Shown piece after piece: positions 7,757 through 15,249 of a DNA stretch of 64,000 nucleotides; the stretch's first letter is position 1; the number at the start of each line of letters is the position of its first letter. The position numbers were made by a program, and so were the translations under genes. Source of the stretch: Rikenellaceae bacterium. GTDB taxonomy: Bacteria > Bacteroidota > Bacteroidia > Bacteroidales > Rikenellaceae. The stretch covers positions 124,001 to 188,000 of the forward strand of contig SUZJ01000005.1 in NCBI GenBank assembly GCA_015059945.1. The letters run 5' to 3'. Below the pieces are notes generated by a model. It searched no databases. It was given only the letters and a program-made list of their open reading frames with translations, and had not been told where the DNA came from.

Positions 7757-7810
7757 TGACAGACCCCTCCGCCCCGTTGGGGCACCTCCCCTAACTTAGG
7801 GGAGGAGTTT
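7757..7810. repeat. REP-like palindromic repeat (CAGACCCCTCCGCC type)
   Basis: A CAGACCCCTCC lead, a CCCCGTTGGGG hairpin, then a CTCCCCTAACTTAGGGGAG palindrome. An inverted relative occurs at 10137-10188, and related blocks lie in the long repeats at 1.9 and 2.6 kb. The rest of 7633-8083 contains no convincing gene. Confidence 0.75.
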
Positions 7811-7817
7811 TTTTATT

Positions 7818-7880
7818 AAGGCCCTTAAAGTCTTTAAGGTCATTAAGGAGCCCTATAACTCCTATTGCTCCTATTACCTC
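7818..7880. repeat. 9-bp tandem array
   Basis: Consecutive 9-mers: AAGGCCCTT, AAAGTCTTT, AAGGTCATT, AAGGAGCCC, TATAACTCC, TATTGCTCC, TATTACCTC. Confidence 0.75.
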
Positions 7881-7903
7881 TCATTGACCAGCAAAGGAAA
7901 AAC

Positions 7904-7931
7904 TTTCCATTTTCCATTTTCAATTTTCCAT
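7904..7931. repeat. Heptamer array (TTTCCAT)4
   Basis: TTTCCAT, TTTCCAT, TTTCAAT, TTTCCAT, then poly-T. It is one of several arrays with 7-bp period in the window. Confidence 0.8.
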
Positions 7932-8083
7932 TTTTTTTGCTATTTTCGCAAAAAAGTAACACCCCCGATGCAACGTTTTGCATCCCTCGTGCGTCATATA
8001 ATAAAGCAGGGAGGGTAACTAACAAGGGGCTTTTACCCCCCCCCCTGTACACATAATTGTTTAACTTACAAATTGTTACAGGT

Positions 8084-8785
8084 ATGAAAAGAGCACTTTT
8101 TATTCTGCTTGCGATCTTCGCATTCGAGAGTCTGGCCAGTGGCCAAAAGACCGTTTACGCTCCACAGCAGCTCATCGACGTAGTCTACAAAGTCGATGGC
8201 ACCACTCTGCGAGGCACTATTGTAGAGCAAACCCCCAATGTCGACTACACCCTGCTGACACTCGATGGCCACACCATCAAGATTGATGCCCTGCAAATCG
8301 AGAAGATTGTCAAAGAGCCCCTCGCTACGGCCACCATCGTTACCGAAAATCACAACTACAACTACAACTACAATCCCTACATAGTCTGCAAGTTCGACGA
8401 AGAGGGCAACCCCATATTCCCCCTCGACAGTCGCTCGGCGTTCTTCAGGTCGCTCATCATCCCCGGCTTGGGACAGATGTACAACGGTCAAACCCTCAAA
8501 GGTGCGGCTCTGTTGGGCGGCTGTGTGGCAGGTGTCTTGGGCGTAACTTGGGGTACCTCTCTGGCCAATACTGCTATGGGTGAGGATATTATAGGCATCA
8601 CCTCGTTGGCTGTAGGAGTGGGTTGCTACCTCTATTCGCTCATTGATGCTCCGCTCTATGCAAAGCGTTGGAACAAGCAGCACGGCTTCCGTTTCAATGG
8701 CAATGGCTACGTTTCGGTGGCGCCCGTAGTGGTCGTGGGGCGCAATATCGACGGCCTGGGTGTAGGCGTGTCGGTAGGCTTTTAG
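8084..8785 (+). CDS. Secreted or membrane protein with DUF5683-like C-terminal region
   Basis: Unknown function. A 233-residue protein with an N-terminal signal peptide (MKRALFILLAIFAFESLASGQ). The middle region (about 24-95) looks like a small beta domain. The C-terminal half has LIIPGLGQMYNGQTLKGA, a hydrophobic Gly/Ala-rich stretch and YSLIDAPLYAKRWN. The latter motifs recur in the protein at 9518-10066 and resemble the DUF5683-type membrane family of Bacteroidetes. ATG 8084 is chosen over the track's 8057 because it starts the signal peptide. It is the first of three consecutive secreted-protein genes. Confidence 0.75.
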   Translation: MKRALFILLAIFAFESLASGQKTVYAPQQLIDVVYKVDGTTLRGTIVEQTPNVDYTLLTLDGHTIKIDALQIEKIVKEPLATATIVTENHNYNYNYNPYIVCKFDEEGNPIFPLDSRSAFFRSLIIPGLGQMYNGQTLKGAALLGGCVAGVLGVTWGTSLANTAMGEDIIGITSLAVGVGCYLYSLIDAPLYAKRWNKQHGFRFNGNGYVSVAPVVVVGRNIDGLGVGVSVGF

Positions 8786-8850
8786 TGGGCAGTTTTTTGA
8801 TGGGTAGGCAAGAGATTAACACCTAATTACAAAACATATAACCCTTTCTT

Positions 8851-9468
8851 ATGAAGAGAACTATACTACTCGTTTGTGCCGTAGTGGTGGCAGCTTGGGC
8901 AGGGGCTCAGGAGGTGGCTCCGCAGCAGTCGCAGGCCCCAAAGGCCACCCCGTGGACACTTAATCTGTCGGTAAACCTGCCTACTTGGCAACAGCTCGGT
9001 ATGTACGACGATTGGGGGTTCAAGGATGTGGTGCCCGGAGGAACTACAAGCCACGACCTCGATTACATCGACCTAATGGCCAGTGTAGACCTCACAAGAC
9101 ACGTGGTCGATTGGTTCTCGCTGGGGGTTCGTACCACCATTGGCTACCGCAGTTATGCCTGTTACGACTCGCGTGGGGCCTCGCTGGGTACCGTTAGGCA
9201 GTTGCCCATAACCATCGTTCTGGCGGGCAAGGCCACCTACTACAAGGGCCGAGCATTTGAGCTCTATGGCAACTATGGCTTGGGTGCTTGCTTTGGACTG
9301 AATGTCACCGACTACTACTGGCGCCCTCGATTTGGAACGTATCTCTACGACCTCTTTGGCGAGTTCTACCCCGTATGTATGAACTTTGGCCACAAGAGAG
9401 GCCTATTTGCAGAGTTGGGCTTCGGTAGTAAGGGTTTGGCTAATGTGGGCTTCTTCACCACCTTTTAG
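8851..9468 (+). CDS. Predicted outer-membrane beta-barrel protein
   Basis: Function unknown. It has 205 residues with a clear signal peptide (MKRTILLVCAVVVAAWAGAQ). The mature part alternates aromatic and polar residues in strand-like segments (WTLNLSVNLP, WFSLGVRTTIGYRSY, AFELYGNYGLGACFGLN) and ends LANVGFFTTF, with the terminal Phe typical of outer-membrane barrels. It lies 65 bp after the preceding gene and 49 bp before the next, suggesting an operon of envelope proteins. Confidence 0.7.
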   Translation: MKRTILLVCAVVVAAWAGAQEVAPQQSQAPKATPWTLNLSVNLPTWQQLGMYDDWGFKDVVPGGTTSHDLDYIDLMASVDLTRHVVDWFSLGVRTTIGYRSYACYDSRGASLGTVRQLPITIVLAGKATYYKGRAFELYGNYGLGACFGLNVTDYYWRPRFGTYLYDLFGEFYPVCMNFGHKRGLFAELGFGSKGLANVGFFTTF

Positions 9469-9517
9469 CCCGCCCCACCCGCATAACAAGATTAACCACA
9501 AAACCAAGTAGATATAT

Positions 9518-10066
9518 ATGAAGAAGATTGTTTTGTTGCTCGTGGCTATGGTGGCGAGCGCTGCCCTTTGCGCAGGGCAGGAACAGCAGGAGCAAAAAGC
9601 AGCAGGCGAGGGTAGCCTCTACGCCTCGGAGAGGTTGTTGGGCTACGACCAAGCCATTGAGGTCGATGGCCAGTTGCTCAAACCCAAGAGCCCTCTGCTG
9701 GCGGCTGCGGCATCGTTTGCACTGCCCGGATGGGGCCAAAGGCTCAATGGCCAAAAGCAAAAGGGCAAGACGATTATGTGTGTGTACTGTGCCAGCGTGG
9801 GTGTGTCGATGCTGGCGTTGCAAATTCCCTATGAGATGGACATCTTTGGCATTGCCGACACTATGGCCTTTGTGGGTATGCTGACGAGCTTTGGCACTTG
9901 GCTCTACTCGCTAATCGATGCACCCGTTTATGCCAGCAAGTGGAACGATGCCAACGGCTTTGAGCTGGCCGAGGGTACTTGGCTGAGGGTAGACCCACGC
10001 GTGGGAATGGCTAATCCCTACGGCACAACCCCTGCGGTAGGCCTCGGAGCAACGATAACTTTTTAG
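9518..10066 (+). CDS. Secreted or membrane protein, paralog of the 8084 gene
   Basis: Function unknown. It has 182 residues with a signal peptide (MKKIVLLLVAMVASAALCAGQ). The region from about 65 to 150 repeats the key motifs of the protein at 8084-8785: SFALPGWGQRLNGQKQKGKT near residue 67 and WLYSLIDAPVYASKWNDANGFEL near 127. The two share a core but differ at the N-terminus, since this one lacks the beta-rich segment. The C-terminus ends GLGATITF, like an outer-membrane strand. Probably the third gene of one operon. Confidence 0.72.
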   Translation: MKKIVLLLVAMVASAALCAGQEQQEQKAAGEGSLYASERLLGYDQAIEVDGQLLKPKSPLLAAAASFALPGWGQRLNGQKQKGKTIMCVYCASVGVSMLALQIPYEMDIFGIADTMAFVGMLTSFGTWLYSLIDAPVYASKWNDANGFELAEGTWLRVDPRVGMANPYGTTPAVGLGATITF

Positions 10067-10080
10067 GATTGAAAATTAGT

Positions 10081-10109
10081 AGCCCCCTCTGACAATAGCA
10101 GAGGGGGCT
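10081..10109 (+). terminator. GC-rich hairpin after envelope-protein operon
   Basis: AGCCCCCTCTG and CAGAGGGGGCT form a perfect 11-bp stem with a 7-nt loop. A weak T-containing tract follows, so termination is plausible but not certain. Confidence 0.5.
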
Positions 10110-10136
10110 GTGGTATTTAAGGGCCTTAAAAAACTA

Positions 10137-10188
10137 CTCCTCCACTAAGTTAGGGGAGGTGCTGCGGAGCAGCGGAGGGGTCTGTTAG
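10137..10188. repeat. REP-like palindromic repeat, inverted orientation
   Basis: CTCCTCCACTAAGTTAGGGGAGG, then GCTGCGGAGCAGC and GGAGGGGTCTG. This is the reverse-oriented relative of the element at 7757-7810. A GTTAGACGTTAGAC heptamer pair follows directly. Confidence 0.7.
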
Positions 10189-10202
10189 ACGTTAGACTAC
10201 AA

Positions 10203-11567
10203 TTACAAGTCGCTATTCCATTGGCCGCCGGCTTCGGGGTAGACCATTGGGCGGGGCTCCTTGGGCAGAGCCTTCATTGCCAAGTAGCTCTCGTAGAGGC
10301 AGATTCCGTTGTGGGCGTTGCGCGCAAGCGAGAACATAACCACCGAGGGGTGGCCCTTCGACGAGTAGTACATCCTCTGGGCGCGCTCGGTGTAGGCACT
10401 CTTCCACAACGGAGTATTACTGGGCGACCCCTTGGCTTGGCTGCCCGTGCAGTCGATGTCGGCTTGGTCGCACACCATCAGGCCCAATCGGTCGCACAGC
10501 ACATAGAACTCCTCGGGCTGGGGATAGCGGGGTGCTACCAGGTTGTAGCCCTCCTCTTTGGCCTGGCGGAGCAGCTCGGAGGTCCTCTCGGCACTCTCGG
10601 CCCAATTGCACTCGGTAGCCCTTATCTCTACGGGGCTGCCATTGAGCATCAAGCCACCATCTTTCAGCTCGGCAGTGCGGAAGCCAAACTCTATCTGGGC
10701 AAACTCTTTGATGCGTGTCTCGTGCTTGGTATAGACCACTATGCGGTAGAGGTTGGGCTCCTCGGGGCTCCACCTCTTGACCTTGGGTACGCGGGCAAAG
10801 AAACTGACCGTATCGCGCGAAAGCATACGGGTGGTGAGTCGCTTGTTGTCCTGAGCAAGCACCTCGCCCTCGGGCGAGTGGAGCTCGTAGTGAATGTGGT
10901 ACTCCTTGCTGTTGAGCAGGTAGCTCTGCATAACTACGCCAAGGTTGAGCAGTCCGTCGCCTGCGGCATTGAAGGTTGTGGCCGTAACAAAGTCGTAGAC
11001 CGCAACGCGAGGCGATGCCACCAAGTGGGCACTCAGAAACTTACCCTCTGGGGTGCGCGAAGCCTCAATGGCGCGGGCAGCGTAGTCGCTGTGCAGGGTT
11101 ATGCTTATGGTGTTGTGGTTCTCCTTCAGAGCCTTGGTAAGGTCAAACTCAACGCGGCCTGCCGTCTGGGCCGAGTAGCCCACCTCGGCATCGTTCACCG
11201 CTACGCTCACAGCCCCATCGGCACCCTCGATGCGCAGCACCAACTGGCGGTCGTCGTACTTGTAGTTGCGTTTGAAGCGAGCGGTGTAGCGGGTGCGGCC
11301 ACCTTCCATCTGCTCGATGTGCCAGTTGCCCAGCTCGATGAGCATCTCGCCCTGGGCATCCGATATCATAGCCTCGCGAGTGGGGTAGTGGACTACTGCT
11401 CGGTGGGCAGGCAGTGCTTCGCGCTCGGTCATCTCGGGCTTCGCGAGGGCCACCTCGGCAGCCTCGGGCTCGACATACTCAAACGGATATTCCCACTGGC
11501 CAAATGCGCACAGTGTGGTGGCGAAAATCGCAACAAGCGTAGATAATATCACTCGGTGTTTCATCAT
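10203..11567 (-). CDS. Truncated glycoside hydrolase family 2-like protein, probably inactive
   Basis: Secreted protein of about 455 residues after a signal peptide (ATTLCAFGQ cleavage region). It follows the GH2 beta-galactosidase plan: a sugar-binding-like domain (about 60-190 from the ATG), an Ig-like domain ending FGFRTAELKDGGLMLNGSPVEIRA, and the start of a TIM barrel. The region aligning with the GH2 acid/base motif (SLGNE) reads FSLARNAHNG, so the catalytic Glu is missing. The protein stops at VYPEAGGQWNSDL, about where a full LacZ-type enzyme would still have over 500 residues. It may be a carbohydrate-binding remnant. Start chosen at the tandem ATGATG (11567/11564) after GAGAGAA. Confidence 0.72.
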   Translation of the reverse strand: MMKHRVILSTLVAIFATTLCAFGQWEYPFEYVEPEAAEVALAKPEMTEREALPAHRAVVHYPTREAMISDAQGEMLIELGNWHIEQMEGGRTRYTARFKRNYKYDDRQLVLRIEGADGAVSVAVNDAEVGYSAQTAGRVEFDLTKALKENHNTISITLHSDYAARAIEASRTPEGKFLSAHLVASPRVAVYDFVTATTFNAAGDGLLNLGVVMQSYLLNSKEYHIHYELHSPEGEVLAQDNKRLTTRMLSRDTVSFFARVPKVKRWSPEEPNLYRIVVYTKHETRIKEFAQIEFGFRTAELKDGGLMLNGSPVEIRATECNWAESAERTSELLRQAKEEGYNLVAPRYPQPEEFYVLCDRLGLMVCDQADIDCTGSQAKGSPSNTPLWKSAYTERAQRMYYSSKGHPSVVMFSLARNAHNGICLYESYLAMKALPKEPRPMVYPEAGGQWNSDL

Positions 11568-11584
11568 TTCTCTCTTTTTTTGGC

Positions 11585-11592
11585 TATATTTG
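11585..11592 (+). promoter_or_regulatory. -7 box upstream of HsdR-N-like gene
   Basis: TATATTTG lies inside the longer ORF-track reading frame. A transcript from here would start after the ATG at 11556, which argues for a downstream non-ATG start. Confidence 0.5.
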
Positions 11593-11612
11593 GGCCTAAA
11601 ATTACAACTCTT

Positions 11613-12038
11613 TTGCAAAAGTACGAAAAATATCCACAATTAAACTTCCCTCGCGTAACTTTACGCTGTCGTCGCGGAGCCACCGAGGGCGAGGTTGAGG
11701 TATTTGTGCCCCTGCGTGGGTGGCTGGTGCTCACCCCCGAGGAGTGGGTGCGTCGTCACGTTGTGGCCCACCTGACGGAGCGTATGGGTGTGCCGCCCAC
11801 ATCCATCAGCGAGGAGCACCCCGTACTGCTCAACGGACAGCACCAGAGGGCCGACATTGTGGTCTATGGGCCCGACTCGAAGCCTTGGTTGCTGGTCGAG
11901 TGCAAAGCCCCCGATGTGGCCATTGACGACCAAGTAGTGGCCCAAGCTGTCAGGTACAACAGTGTAGTGGGGGCAGCCCAAATTATGGTTACCAACGGCC
12001 TCGAAACAAGGGTGTTCGATGCAGTCGCCCCTCGTTAG
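11613..12038 (+). CDS. Small protein with type I restriction HsdR N-terminal-like domain
   Basis: About 141 residues resembling the HSDR_N_2 family of short stand-alone proteins common in Bacteroidetes. It contains LVLTPEEWVRRHVV (about 37-50) and a PD-(D/E)xK-type nuclease core, RADIVVYG...WLLVECKAP (about 78-100). The helicase parts of HsdR are absent and no HsdM/HsdS genes are nearby, so it is not a full restriction system. The family-like start KYPQLNFP has no ATG just ahead; TTG 11613 is proposed because a -7 box covers the track ATG at 11556. It ends overlapping the stop of the convergent gene by 4 bp. Confidence 0.72.
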   Translation: MQKYEKYPQLNFPRVTLRCRRGATEGEVEVFVPLRGWLVLTPEEWVRRHVVAHLTERMGVPPTSISEEHPVLLNGQHQRADIVVYGPDSKPWLLVECKAPDVAIDDQVVAQAVRYNSVVGAAQIMVTNGLETRVFDAVAPR

Positions 12039-12355
12039 AGTAGCAGTGCGCGGCTCGACATAAGGTTGTCGCTTAGGTTGTCTACGGCCTGAGTCAGTTC
12101 TTTTACGGCATCGAGTATGCGGTCGCTCTCGGTCAGGGGAGCGCGCTTGCCGTAGCCCTCAAAGGGCCTCACAAACAGGTAGTTCTCGCCTCCATCGGTG
12201 AACATAACATTATCGACATAGTAGATGTCGTTATAGTTGTCTATGTCGGCATCGTAGGCCTTTACGAGTGTGCCCAGTGGGGGTATGGCACTGAGCGCCA
12301 CTTGGCTGCCTGTGTGCCACCCCTCGGTGTAGTGTATTAAGGTGAAGCTATACAT
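12035..12355 (-). CDS. Hypothetical protein
   Basis: Not recognised. It has 106 residues from MYSFTLIHYTEGW. The sequence is mixed polar/aromatic with an acidic middle (KAYDADIDNYNDIYYVDN) and a helical C-terminus (DRILDAVKELTQAVDNLSDNL), with no signal peptide or membrane segment. The longer track start at 12391 is rejected because its first 12 codons are the heptamer repeat array. It converges on the HsdR-N-like gene with a 4-bp overlap of stop codons. Confidence 0.55.
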   Translation of the reverse strand: MYSFTLIHYTEGWHTGSQVALSAIPPLGTLVKAYDADIDNYNDIYYVDNVMFTDGGENYLFVRPFEGYGKRAPLTESDRILDAVKELTQAVDNLSDNLMSSRALLL

Positions 12356-12388
12356 TGGGAATTGAGAATTGGGAATTGAGAGTTGAGG
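12354..12388. repeat. Heptamer array (ATTGAGA)5
   Basis: ATTGGGA, ATTGAGA, ATTGGGA, ATTGAGA, GTTGAGG in perfect 7-bp phase. The array directly abuts the ATG of the gene at 12355. Confidence 0.85.
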
Positions 12389-12480
12389 CAAATGCGAGTA
12401 AGCGAGGGCAGAGGCTGCTTGCAGACTATGCCGAGCGTGAGCATTTTAGAGCAAGCGTCAGCTTGGTCAATTGAGAATTA

Positions 12481-12649
12481 ACACACGCCCCCGTCGCTGC
12501 GCGACACCCCCTCTAACTTAGAGGGGGAATGTGCGCGGGGACGCGCACGCAGTTTCGACCACTCCTCGGCCCTGACGGGCCACTCCCCTATCGTAGGGGA
12601 GGAGTTCTTTTCTAAGGCCCTTAATTACCTTAAAGTCCTTAATGACTTG
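12481..12649. repeat. Compound REP-like repeat plus 9-bp array
   Basis: In order: an ACACACGCCCCCGTCGC element with CCCCCTCTAACTTAGAGGGGG; a TGTGCGCG...CGCGCACGC inverted pair; a CCACTCCTCGGCCCTGACGGGCCACTCC element with CTCCCCTATCGTAGGGGAG; then 9-mers AAGGCCCTT, AATTACCTT, AAAGTCCTT, AATGACTTG. A similar compound unit occurs at 26647-26755. The stretch 12389-12480 ahead of it has no gene. Confidence 0.75.
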
Positions 12650-12668
12650 GGTTGTTTAGACGTTTGAC

Positions 12669-12699
12669 AAAAAAGGCCCACTCGCGTGGGCCTTTTTTT
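12669..12699 (-). terminator. Bidirectional terminator after slyD
   Basis: A runs, AAGGCCCAC, loop TCGC, GTGGGCCTT, then T runs. It sits 1 bp beyond the slyD stop on the minus strand. Confidence 0.88.
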
Positions 12700-12700
12700 A

Positions 12701-13240
12701 TTAGTGGCAGTGGCCACCCTCGCAGCCGCTCTCGCAGTCACCCTCGCAACCACAATCGTCGCAACCGCAACCGCACGAGTGGGGATAGTCGTCGTCGGTA
12801 GCCTCGTGAACGTCTACAACCTCGCCCTCGAAGTTCAAAGTCTTGCCCGCCATTGGGTGGTTGAAGTCCATCTTCACTGCCTCGTCGGTAACCTCTACTA
12901 CCACGCCTACGATGGGCTGGCCCATCTGAGTCATCATAGGAATACGGTTGCCAATGGTCAGCAGCCCCTCCTCGATCTTGCCCTCAATCTCGAAGGCAGC
13001 CTTGGGCACTGCAATAATCATCTCCTCTTGGTGCACACCATAGCCCTCCTCGGGCGAAAGGGTGAACGAATACTTGTCGCCAGCCTCCAAGCCCAGCAGG
13101 TACTCCTCGAACTTGGGCAGCAACATACCAATGCCATATACAAACATCAGTGGGGTCTCTTTGGTTGCCTGGTCGGCCACCTGGCCATCTACGGTAAGGG
13201 TGTAGCTGATTGCTACAGCCATCTCATTTCCAATTTTCAT
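12701..13240 (-). CDS. slyD: FKBP-type peptidyl-prolyl isomerase with metal-binding tail (SlyD-like)
   Basis: Cytoplasmic proline isomerase and chaperone. The FKBP core starts VAISYTLTVDGQVAD, contains the GMLLPKFEEYLLGLEAGDK and FTLSPEEGYG motifs (about 38-70), and is interrupted by the IF (chaperone) insert, about 75-125. FNHPMAGKTLNFEGEVVDV follows near 130. The last 30 residues are rich in Cys, His, Asp and Gly (CGCGCDDCGC, GGHCH), the metal-binding tail that in SlyD binds nickel and zinc. The 179-residue length fits the family. A terminator follows at once. Confidence 0.92.
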   Translation of the reverse strand: MKIGNEMAVAISYTLTVDGQVADQATKETPLMFVYGIGMLLPKFEEYLLGLEAGDKYSFTLSPEEGYGVHQEEMIIAVPKAAFEIEGKIEEGLLTIGNRIPMMTQMGQPIVGVVVEVTDEAVKMDFNHPMAGKTLNFEGEVVDVHEATDDDYPHSCGCGCDDCGCEGDCESGCEGGHCH

Positions 13241-13289
13241 AGTGTTGTGTTTTGTGTTTTATATAGGAATTTTCAATTTTTATCTTTAC

Positions 13290-13334
13290 ACACGCCCCCG
13301 CCCTTCGGGCACCCCCTCTAACTTAGAGGGGGAA
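13290..13334. repeat. REP-like element ACACACGCCCCCGC...
   Basis: Nearly identical to 2735-2783, with TTCGGG in place of TTTGGG in the small hairpin. It lies between slyD and the GNAT gene. Confidence 0.8.
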
Positions 13335-13371
13335 TGACTTTGAGCTTGCTAATAATCTTGAATTTTCAATT

Positions 13372-13905
13372 CTATTTCAGTGGGTTGATTAGTTGGAGCA
13401 TATATTCGTCGAGCCAGTCGGTGGTGGTCAGCACCCACTCCCTTTTGAGGCCCACAACGCTGAAATCTTTGCTCTTAAAGAGGTTGAGGCTACGGGTGTT
13501 GTTAGACAGCACGTTGCAGTAGAGCTGGTTGAGCCCCAGTATCTGGAACGAGTAGCGTATCAGGGCCTGCAAAGCACTCGAAGCGTAGCCCTGTCCCTCA
13601 TCGTCTTTGTCGTATATGAGCACACCCACACCCGCACGGCGGTTATAGGGGTCGATGTCGAATAGGTCGATGGTGCCCACTGCCTTGTGGTTGCTCTTCG
13701 ACTCGATGACAAGCCTCAACTGGCGAGTCTCGTAGATGTCGTACCTTTGCTCGTCGATAAACCTACGCAAGATGTACTTCGAGAAGGGGGCCATTGTGCC
13801 ACTCACTTTCCACACGTTGGGGTCGTTCTCCCAGCGGTAGAGTACATCTACATCCTCGGGCTCGAGAGCTCGCAGTTTGATTATGTCGGTTTCCAGTGCG
13901 TTCAT
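13372..13905 (-). CDS. GNAT-family N-acetyltransferase (RimL/SpeG-like)
   Basis: Predicted acetyl-CoA-dependent N-acetyltransferase of 177 residues. The N-terminus (IIKLRALEPEDVDVLYRWEND) is typical of RimJ/RimL-type proteins. The acetyl-CoA loop is in the YDKDDEGQGYASSALQAL segment (about 97-114), followed by GLNQLYCNVLSNNTRSLNLFKSKDF, the classic fold end where side chains contact CoA. The substrate cannot be told from sequence; polyamines or a protein N-terminus are both possible. A heptamer array sits 8 bp upstream of the start. Confidence 0.85.
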   Translation of the reverse strand: MNALETDIIKLRALEPEDVDVLYRWENDPNVWKVSGTMAPFSKYILRRFIDEQRYDIYETRQLRLVIESKSNHKAVGTIDLFDIDPYNRRAGVGVLIYDKDDEGQGYASSALQALIRYSFQILGLNQLYCNVLSNNTRSLNLFKSKDFSVVGLKREWVLTTTDWLDEYMLQLINPLK

Positions 13906-13913
13906 ATATTATT

Positions 13914-13945
13914 GTCTACCGTCGACCGTCTACCGTCGACCGTCA
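13914..13945. repeat. Heptamer array (GTCKACC)4
   Basis: GTCTACC, GTCGACC, GTCTACC, GTCGACC, GTCA in exact 7-bp phase. A similar GTCGACC array is at 19928-19955. Confidence 0.85.
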
Positions 13946-13975
13946 TTTTTTAATTATTCAATTCTAAGTAGGCAC

Positions 13976-15208
13976 TTATAAGCCAATTACTTTGTTGCGG
14001 ATGAGCATAGCTGCGCCCAGGGCTCCTGCGTCGGCTCCCATCTGGCTCAGGCGGAACGAAGTATCTTTGTAGACCAAGTTCATCGAGTACTTGTTGGTGG
14101 CCGACTTGAGGGGCAGCATCAGGTAGTCGCCGGCGTGGGACATATTGCCACCGATAATCACCACCTCGGGGTTGAAGATGTTTATCAAAAAGGCAATACT
14201 CTTGCCAATCTTCTCGCCCGCCTCCTCGATGAGCTCGATAGAGAGGTTGTCGTCGTTCTTGGCCGCCGCAATGATGTCGTCGATGTGGATGCTATCGCCC
14301 GCAGCCCACTTGTCCCTGAGGATGGTATTTACACCCTCCGAAATCTTTTTCACAATCTTGTTCTCTATGGCAATGCCACTAACCTCGGTCTCCAAACATC
14401 CCTTCTTGCCACACGAGCAGATAATTTCGTTGTTGAAGAATGGTGTGTGGCCAAACTCGCCCGCAAAGCCACTCTTGCCATAGTAGAGCTTGCCGTCGGC
14501 TATGATGCCAATGGCCACGCCTCGGCCCAGGTGGAGGTAGAGCACGTTCTTCTCGTCCAGAGTGTTGCCCGAGTAGTACTCGGCATAGCAGCGAGCCCTG
14601 GTGTCGTTCTCGATGAGCACTCCCAAGCCCGTAGCCCTCTCGATAGCCTCTTTGAGCGACCCCTCGCCACCGGTAAAGTACATATAACTATGGCCCGTCT
14701 GGGGATTTACACGGCCCGCAATGCAGGCACCCAAGCCCAGTATCTTGCTGCGCTCGACGCCACAAGTGTCCAGAAACTCGTTTATGTGGGCACAAATGTC
14801 GGCCAAACACTTGGCATCGTCGACAAGCGTAAAGGGGGTGTGGGTGCGCGAAACGATGATGTTGTTCTTCAAGTCGGTGAGCACACAGCACAAGTAGTCG
14901 CGGCCAATGTCGATGCCCGCGAAATAGATAGCCGTATTGGCCAGGCCGAAGATGTTGGGCCTGCGACCACCTGCGGTCTCGACCTTGCCGTTGTCGACCA
15001 CAATGTCCTCGCCCACCAGCTCGCCCACCAGTTTGGTCATAGTGGGGACACTGATGTGCAGCGCCTTGGTCAGCTCGGCCAGCGTACACTGCCCATTGAC
15101 GGCCATATAGGCTATGATGCTCTGCTTTATCAGCATATTCTTGTGGCTAATGCCTTTGAGTGCTGCATCGCCATCGTGCTGATAAAAGAAATCTTTTAAT
15201 AGTGCCAT
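13976..15208 (-). CDS. ROK-family transcriptional regulator (NagC/XylR type)
   Basis: Sugar-responsive repressor, 410 aa. The N-terminal winged-helix region (about 20-80) includes the CTLAELTKALHISVPTMTKLVGELV helix-turn-helix. The ROK sugar-kinase-like domain follows: FAGIDIGRDYL near residue 95, ENDTRARCYAEYY near 200, GIIADGKLYYGKSGFAGEFGH near 235, and the zinc motif CSCGKKGCLE near 265. Keeping both the HTH and the zinc site indicates a regulator rather than a kinase. No sugar operon adjoins it, so the target is unknown. Upstream on its strand is a TATATTTG -7 box (15242-15249). Confidence 0.9.
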   Translation of the reverse strand: MALLKDFFYQHDGDAALKGISHKNMLIKQSIIAYMAVNGQCTLAELTKALHISVPTMTKLVGELVGEDIVVDNGKVETAGGRRPNIFGLANTAIYFAGIDIGRDYLCCVLTDLKNNIIVSRTHTPFTLVDDAKCLADICAHINEFLDTCGVERSKILGLGACIAGRVNPQTGHSYMYFTGGEGSLKEAIERATGLGVLIENDTRARCYAEYYSGNTLDEKNVLYLHLGRGVAIGIIADGKLYYGKSGFAGEFGHTPFFNNEIICSCGKKGCLETEVSGIAIENKIVKKISEGVNTILRDKWAAGDSIHIDDIIAAAKNDDNLSIELIEEAGEKIGKSIAFLINIFNPEVVIIGGNMSHAGDYLMLPLKSATNKYSMNLVYKDTSFRLSQMGADAGALGAAMLIRNKVIGL

Positions 15209-15241
15209 AGGGTTGTTTGGCTAAAATTTTATTTAGCACCA

Positions 15242-15249
15242 CAAATATA
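15242..15249 (-). promoter_or_regulatory. -7 box for ROK regulator gene
   Basis: TATATTTG on the minus strand, 33 bp ahead of the start codon. No TTTG at the ideal distance. Confidence 0.45.

Noticed and set aside
10110-10202. Frameshifted remainder of the GH2 gene downstream of its stop
   Set aside because: The sequence after the stop is a REP-like repeat and heptamer pair; no GH2 motifs in any frame.
10221-11546. 441-aa plus-strand ORF opposite the GH2-like gene
   Set aside because: The minus strand has a signal peptide and GH2 motifs; the plus-strand product has neither and no ribosome site.
12389-12480. Remnant coding sequence in the gap (AGRGQRLLADYAERE-like frame)
   Set aside because: A short open stretch without start, ribosome site or recognisable family; I treated it as intergenic repeat-type sequence.
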